This document shows, in pieces, positions 60,679-64,000 of a stretch of DNA of 64,000 nt. The position numbers and the translations under genes are program-made. Within the stretch, counting starts at the first letter, position 1. Each line of letters begins with the position of its first letter. The notes beneath the pieces were generated by a model. The model saw nothing but the letters and a program-made list of their open reading frames with translations, searched no databases and was not told the origin of the DNA. Location: assembly GCF_001281485.1 (NCBI RefSeq), contig NZ_CP012669.1, positions 2,139,501-2,203,500 on the forward strand, read 5' to 3'. Source of the DNA: Altererythrobacter epoxidivorans. Lineage in GTDB: Bacteria > Pseudomonadota > Alphaproteobacteria > Sphingomonadales > Sphingomonadaceae.

Positions 60679-61539
60679 CTAACCGGCCTTCTTGAACAGG
60701 AGCGTCATGCGATCGCTCTCGCCGATCGCCTTCTTCGCTTCGTCTTTCGATGACCAGATCGGCGGGATCTGCCAGACGCCGCCATCGTGATCGGCGGTGT
60801 CGCGGGGATTGGCGTTGATCTCGCTCATTCCGACCAGCTTGAAACCGTGGGCTTCGACGAGCTTTATGACATCGTCCTGCCGGAGGTAGCCATTGTCGCC
60901 ATTGGCATAATCGTACGGCGCGTCATCCTTCGCGCGGTGCTGGACGATACCCAGCATGCCATCATCCTTCAGCAAGGAACGGATGTTGCCGAGCTCCTCG
61001 TGGGCGAGGTTCCAGCGCTTCATATTGTGCATCATGCGGAAGACCAGGACGCGGTCTGCCGTCCCCTTCATCTCTTCGGGGATCGCATTGGTATTCAATC
61101 CCAGGAAACGCGCACGCCCTGTGACGCCCGCCGCATCCATTTCCGCGCCAAGGTCGCGCGGGAAGGTTTTGGCGAAGGCATCCTGCGTCGCGCGCGCTTT
61201 TTCGGACGCGAAGCTCAGCGTCTTGATCGCGCCGATGTAGGTGCCTTCCTCGCCGAGATAGGGAACGAGGATCTTCGCGTACCAGCCGGGCGATGCGAAA
61301 TAATCGACCACGGTCATGCCCGGCTTCACGCCGAAGAACATCAGCGTTTCGACCGGATGCCGATGCTGGTCACGCGCGCGATCGTCGCCGCGCCATTCGG
61401 CAGCGGCTGCCTGCATCAGGGCATGGCGGGCGGCGTGATCCGTGCCGGCGGCCATGTGGCTGTTGTGATCTTCTGCCATCGCCGGGCTCGCAGCCAGCAT
61501 CGGAAGCGCGGCGGCCGCGGCAAAAACCAGTCTCTTCAT
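60679..61539 (-). CDS. Exported predicted SAM-dependent methyltransferase
   Basis: A 286-residue protein with a clear signal peptide (MKRLVFAAAAALPMLAASPA, cleaved near MAE) followed by a methyltransferase-like fold: GMTVVDYFASPGWYAKILVP as motif I and RVLVFRMMHNMKRWN as a later strand. This is the COG4798-type group, predicted methyltransferases that are oddly exported although SAM is cytoplasmic. The glycine-rich loop is degenerate, so catalytic activity is doubtful. The chosen ATG 61537-61539 begins the signal peptide; the longer frame adds 20 residues. It is co-transcribed with aguB. Confidence 0.82.
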   Translation of the reverse strand: MKRLVFAAAAALPMLAASPAMAEDHNSHMAAGTDHAARHALMQAAAAEWRGDDRARDQHRHPVETLMFFGVKPGMTVVDYFASPGWYAKILVPYLGEEGTYIGAIKTLSFASEKARATQDAFAKTFPRDLGAEMDAAGVTGRARFLGLNTNAIPEEMKGTADRVLVFRMMHNMKRWNLAHEELGNIRSLLKDDGMLGIVQHRAKDDAPYDYANGDNGYLRQDDVIKLVEAHGFKLVGMSEINANPRDTADHDGGVWQIPPIWSSKDEAKKAIGESDRMTLLFKKAG

Positions 61540-61645
61540 CCCTGTAAACTCCCATTTTTCAAGCCGAACCTGTCTGGCCAATCGGCTTGTCGATGACAAC
61601 CGGCCCGTCCGTACCTATCTGCCAACCTCAAAGGAGATTCTACGA

Positions 61646-62176
61646 ATGGAACAGGCAATCGTCGCCGGCGGGTGTTTCTGGTGCACCGAAGCAGTGTTTC
61701 GCGATGTGATCGGCGTAAGCGAGGTCGAAAGCGGCTATATCGGCGGTTCGACCGAGAACCCGACCTACAAGGAGGTCTGCAGCGGGGCGACCGGTCATGC
61801 AGAGGCCATCCGCATCACCTACGACCCTGCAGTCCTCTCCTATGGCGACCTGCTCGATGTTTTCATGGGCACGCATGACCCGACGCAGCTCAACCGCCAG
61901 GGGAACGATGTCGGCACCCAGTATCGCAGCGCCATCTTCCCGCTCGACGATACCCAGCGCGAAGAAGCGCAGGCCGCCATCGCCCGCTGGAACGCGGAAC
62001 ACGATGGCCAGAGCGCTGTCACGACCATCGAAGGCCCGGCGACTTGGTATTCGGCAGAAGGGTACCACCAGGAATATTGGGAAGGCGAAGGCCAGCGAAA
62101 TCCCTATTGCCTCGCGGTAATTCCGCCCAAGCTGATGAAGCTCAGGAAAAGCTTCGCCGCGCGCGTGAAGGACTGA
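61646..62176 (+). CDS. msrA: Peptide-methionine (S)-S-oxide reductase
   Basis: Repairs oxidised methionine (S-epimer) in proteins. The 176-residue cytoplasmic protein has the catalytic Cys10 in AGGCFWCTEAVF, SGYIGGSTENPTYKEVCSG, FWGTHDP-like FMGTHDPTQLNRQGNDVG and GYHQEYW near the C-terminus. Cys173-type resolving cysteines are not obvious, though Cys154 in NPYC may serve. ATG 61646 is preceded by AAGGAGA. It stands alone, divergent from the exported methyltransferase. Confidence 0.96.
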   Translation: MEQAIVAGGCFWCTEAVFRDVIGVSEVESGYIGGSTENPTYKEVCSGATGHAEAIRITYDPAVLSYGDLLDVFMGTHDPTQLNRQGNDVGTQYRSAIFPLDDTQREEAQAAIARWNAEHDGQSAVTTIEGPATWYSAEGYHQEYWEGEGQRNPYCLAVIPPKLMKLRKSFAARVKD

Positions 62177-62255
62177 TCCAGGCGCGACGTTCCGCATGAC
62201 GTATTGAATTGCGGTCGGGCAGTATGGCTGGCACAGTTATGCGGTGCCCGGACCG

Positions 62256-63080
62256 ATGGACGCCCAGCCTGAAAGTTTCACCCATGGCCATGTCATGGAC
62301 GGGGACGGTCGCATCCATTTTCAATGTTCGCAGGATGTCTTGGTGTGGCCGTGGCTTGCGCTGCCGCCGTGCCACCCGGTCGTGGTTCAGGTCGCGAACT
62401 ACTGGATCAGCGTTGAGTGCTCGACCTTTCGCGGCACCTTCGATCCGACAAAGTGGAGCGCGCTGGTGTGGACGGAATGGCACTGCGGTGACGAGGGCGC
62501 GGGCCATCCTGTACGCGGCACCATGGCCCCGCATGGCGAGGAAGAAAAACTCGGCTTCGCGATCGAACTGTTTGACGCGCAGGACCGCCCGGCTTTCGCG
62601 ATGAAGGGACGCGGCGTGGTCTTCCGCACGCGCAATTTCGAAGGTTGGCGCGGTGAAACGAAATCGAAGCTGGCGCGCAAGGACGCGGCAGCCGGATTTA
62701 CCTATGCGAGCCGTGAGGCGGTGGGCGCGGGACCGCGCGAATTCGCTTTCCTTGCTCCGATCGATACTGCCGCCACACCGTCTGCCCGCGGTCTCATCAC
62801 CGCTGCCAACGGCCTGCCGCCCGCGCATCCTTTCATCAGCGCTTCGGGCGACCACGTGAACGCCGCGCATATAGCCGAGGCGGGGCGCCAGTTCGTCGCT
62901 CTGCTGAAGGATGATCCCGGCGTCCGCATCACCGCTGGCGAGATCACCTTCAAACACTATGTGGAGATCGGCGTACCCTTTGTGGTCGATTTGGAGACGG
63001 ATTCGGATAATTCGGCGGCGATGGTGCTCTCGCAGAACGATCGCGAGTGCTCGAAGATCAGGCTCGAATACGCCGGCTGA
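62256..63080 (+). CDS. Hypothetical protein with AfsA-like (hotdog) C-terminal half
   Basis: A 274-residue cytoplasmic protein I do not recognise outright. The C-terminal half has HPFISASGDHVNAAHIAEAG with RQF following, then ITFKHYVEIGVPFVVDLE, which resembles the DHV...EAxRQ helix and following strands of AfsA-type hotdog domains. The N-terminal half has a strand-rich region with AFAMKGRGVVFRTR that could be a first hotdog. If the likeness is real, acyl-CoA or acyl-carrier binding is expected. ATG 62256 is used; a GTG four codons upstream is possible. It converges with the rRNA methyltransferase, three bases apart. Confidence 0.6.
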   Translation: MDAQPESFTHGHVMDGDGRIHFQCSQDVLVWPWLALPPCHPVVVQVANYWISVECSTFRGTFDPTKWSALVWTEWHCGDEGAGHPVRGTMAPHGEEEKLGFAIELFDAQDRPAFAMKGRGVVFRTRNFEGWRGETKSKLARKDAAAGFTYASREAVGAGPREFAFLAPIDTAATPSARGLITAANGLPPAHPFISASGDHVNAAHIAEAGRQFVALLKDDPGVRITAGEITFKHYVEIGVPFVVDLETDSDNSAAMVLSQNDRECSKIRLEYAG

Positions 63081-63083
63081 CAG

Positions 63084-64000
63084 TCAGCGCTTTCGCCAGC
63101 GCGCGACGAAAAACCCGTCGAGCCCGCCGTCCTGTTCCAGCATTCCCGGATCGGTCCTGACCCAGCCTTCAGCGGTCGGTTCGATCCCCTGCGGCAGTTC
63201 GGCGGAGGTCACGGGCAGCCTTTCGAGGTCGAATTGCTGTTCGATCCACATTGCCTGTTCTTCGCCCTCTTCGCTCTCCAATGAACAGACGGCATAGACC
63301 AGCACATTGCCGCTGCGCATCCAGCCGATCGCACGTTCGGCGAGGGCCCGCTGGATTTCGACCATCTCCTCGATCTGGCGTGGCCCGACCCGGTGCAGGA
63401 CATCGGGGTGGCGCCGGCAGGTGCCGGTCGCGGAGCACGGCGCATCGATCAGGATGGCGTCGAACGCCTTGCCCGGCGTGTAGGACAAGGCATCGGCGCA
63501 GACGATCTCGGCTGCAAGGCCGGTGCGGGAGAGATTTTCGCGCAACATGTCGAGCCGCCGCTCGCTGATATCGAGCGCGGTGACCTGCCACCCGCGGCTC
63601 GCGAGCTGCATCGTCTTGCCGCCGGGCGCTGCACAAAGGTCTAGCGCGCGTTTCCCGGAACCATCGCCCAGCAGGCTCGCAGGTATCTGCGCGGCAAGAT
63701 CCTGCACCCACCATGCGCCCTCGTCGAAACTCGGCAAGCGGTCGATCGGCGTTCCGCGCGGAAGCCGGATATTGCCCGGGCCCAGTGTCTCACCGCCCAT
63801 TGCTACGGCGCGCGCGGACGTTTCGGATATGTCCCTGAGGCACAGGTCGAGCGGCGGCGGATCGCCGAGCCCCTTTGCAATCTCGCTTGCCCGCTCTCCC
63901 CAACGCATCTGCACCGCGTCGGGCAGGGTCGGCACTTCAGGTAGCGTAACCTCGCGCTTGGTCAGGGTGGAGAATACGCCATGCGCCAGTCGGCGCGGAC
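63084..64000 (-). CDS. RsmB/NOP-family RNA cytosine-C5 methyltransferase, 5' end outside the window
   Basis: SAM-dependent RNA m5C methyltransferase, probably acting on 16S rRNA. Visible are the C-terminal about 305 residues; the frame is open to the window edge. The SAM loop is ALDLCAAPGGKTMQLASRG, and the two family cysteines are in DAPCSATGTCRRHPDV and AVCSLESEEGEEQ. The latter is the nucleophile/general-acid pair of RsmB/RsmF enzymes. The N-terminal NusB-like domain that would identify RsmB lies beyond the window. It converges with the AfsA-like gene. Confidence 0.92.
   Translation of the reverse strand, partial: PRRLAHGVFSTLTKREVTLPEVPTLPDAVQMRWGERASEIAKGLGDPPPLDLCLRDISETSARAVAMGGETLGPGNIRLPRGTPIDRLPSFDEGAWWVQDLAAQIPASLLGDGSGKRALDLCAAPGGKTMQLASRGWQVTALDISERRLDMLRENLSRTGLAAEIVCADALSYTPGKAFDAILIDAPCSATGTCRRHPDVLHRVGPRQIEEMVEIQRALAERAIGWMRSGNVLVYAVCSLESEEGEEQAMWIEQQFDLERLPVTSAELPQGIEPTAEGWVRTDPGMLEQDGGLDGFFVARWRKR

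Noticed and set aside
1..64000. CRISPR arrays, insertion sequences, rRNA genes, classical riboswitches
   Set aside because: Reading through all intergenic regions I found no regularly spaced direct repeats, transposase frames, rRNA or recognisable riboswitch consensus. A covariance-model search would be needed to exclude weak RNA elements.

Overview
This 64 kb window is chromosomal DNA from a GC-rich alphaproteobacterium, most likely a member of the Sphingomonadales close to Erythrobacter or Qipengyuania. That placement is inferred from gene content: several large TonB-dependent receptors, HWE-type histidine kinases, a LOV photosensor, a bacteriophytochrome with its heme oxygenase, and the alphaproteobacterial gene set NDUFA12-like / DUF2155 / aat. 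I see no insertion sequence, integrase, phage gene, rRNA or CRISPR array.

Layout. 1-8.4 kb: fatty-acid beta-oxidation genes (thiolase, enoyl-CoA hydratase, an LCAD-type acyl-CoA dehydrogenase), a TonB-dependent receptor, a Baeyer-Villiger-type monooxygenase and a MoCF/CinA-domain protein. 8.4-25.5 kb: pieces of the classic trpT-secE-nusG-rplK-rplA block, all on the minus strand but spread over 15 kb and separated by envelope-related genes. These include a polysaccharide deacetylase with a FemAB-like acyltransferase, a secreted Sel1/Hcp-like protein, a probable copper receptor with a DUF2946 partner, a GT87-like membrane protein and an FkbM methyltransferase. 25.5-34.2 kb: aat, DUF2155, NDUFA12-like, DUF192, recX, a fatty-acyl-AMP ligase, a DUF389 membrane protein and a telA-xpaC-PHA-system operon. 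34.4-42.2 kb: bphO-bphP, mannose-1-phosphate guanylyltransferase, a TonB protein and a MASE1 hybrid kinase. 42.3-53.2 kb: an Oar-like TonB receptor, an Fe(II) dioxygenase with a nucleoside transporter, two further transporters, and a Rieske oxygenase paired with a CrtI-like flavoprotein. 53.2-57.6 kb: a LOV protein, a CheB-CheR-PAS-HWE kinase and a single-domain receiver. 57.7-64 kb: tRNA-Lys, folK, an M20 peptidase, aguB, a periplasmic methyltransferase, msrA, an AfsA-like protein and a partial rRNA cytosine methyltransferase.

The most interesting system is the tightly coupled six-gene operon at 15754-20467. It encodes a sulfotransferase-like protein, a stand-alone carrier protein, an amino-acid-type adenylation enzyme, a membrane-anchored SGNH-like protein, an MBOAT acyltransferase, and a 36-residue membrane microprotein that ends in IPYAEY. 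This is the parts list of the Gram-positive Dlt (D-alanylation) pathway: DltC, DltA, DltD, DltB and DltX. The microprotein's C-terminus resembles the DltX acyl-shuttle motif. A Gram-negative cell has no lipoteichoic acid, so I infer an envelope aminoacylation system with an unknown amino acid and an unknown acceptor.

Start codons were chosen by ribosome-binding sites, signal peptides and family N-termini. Promoter and terminator calls are by eye and are weaker than the gene calls.
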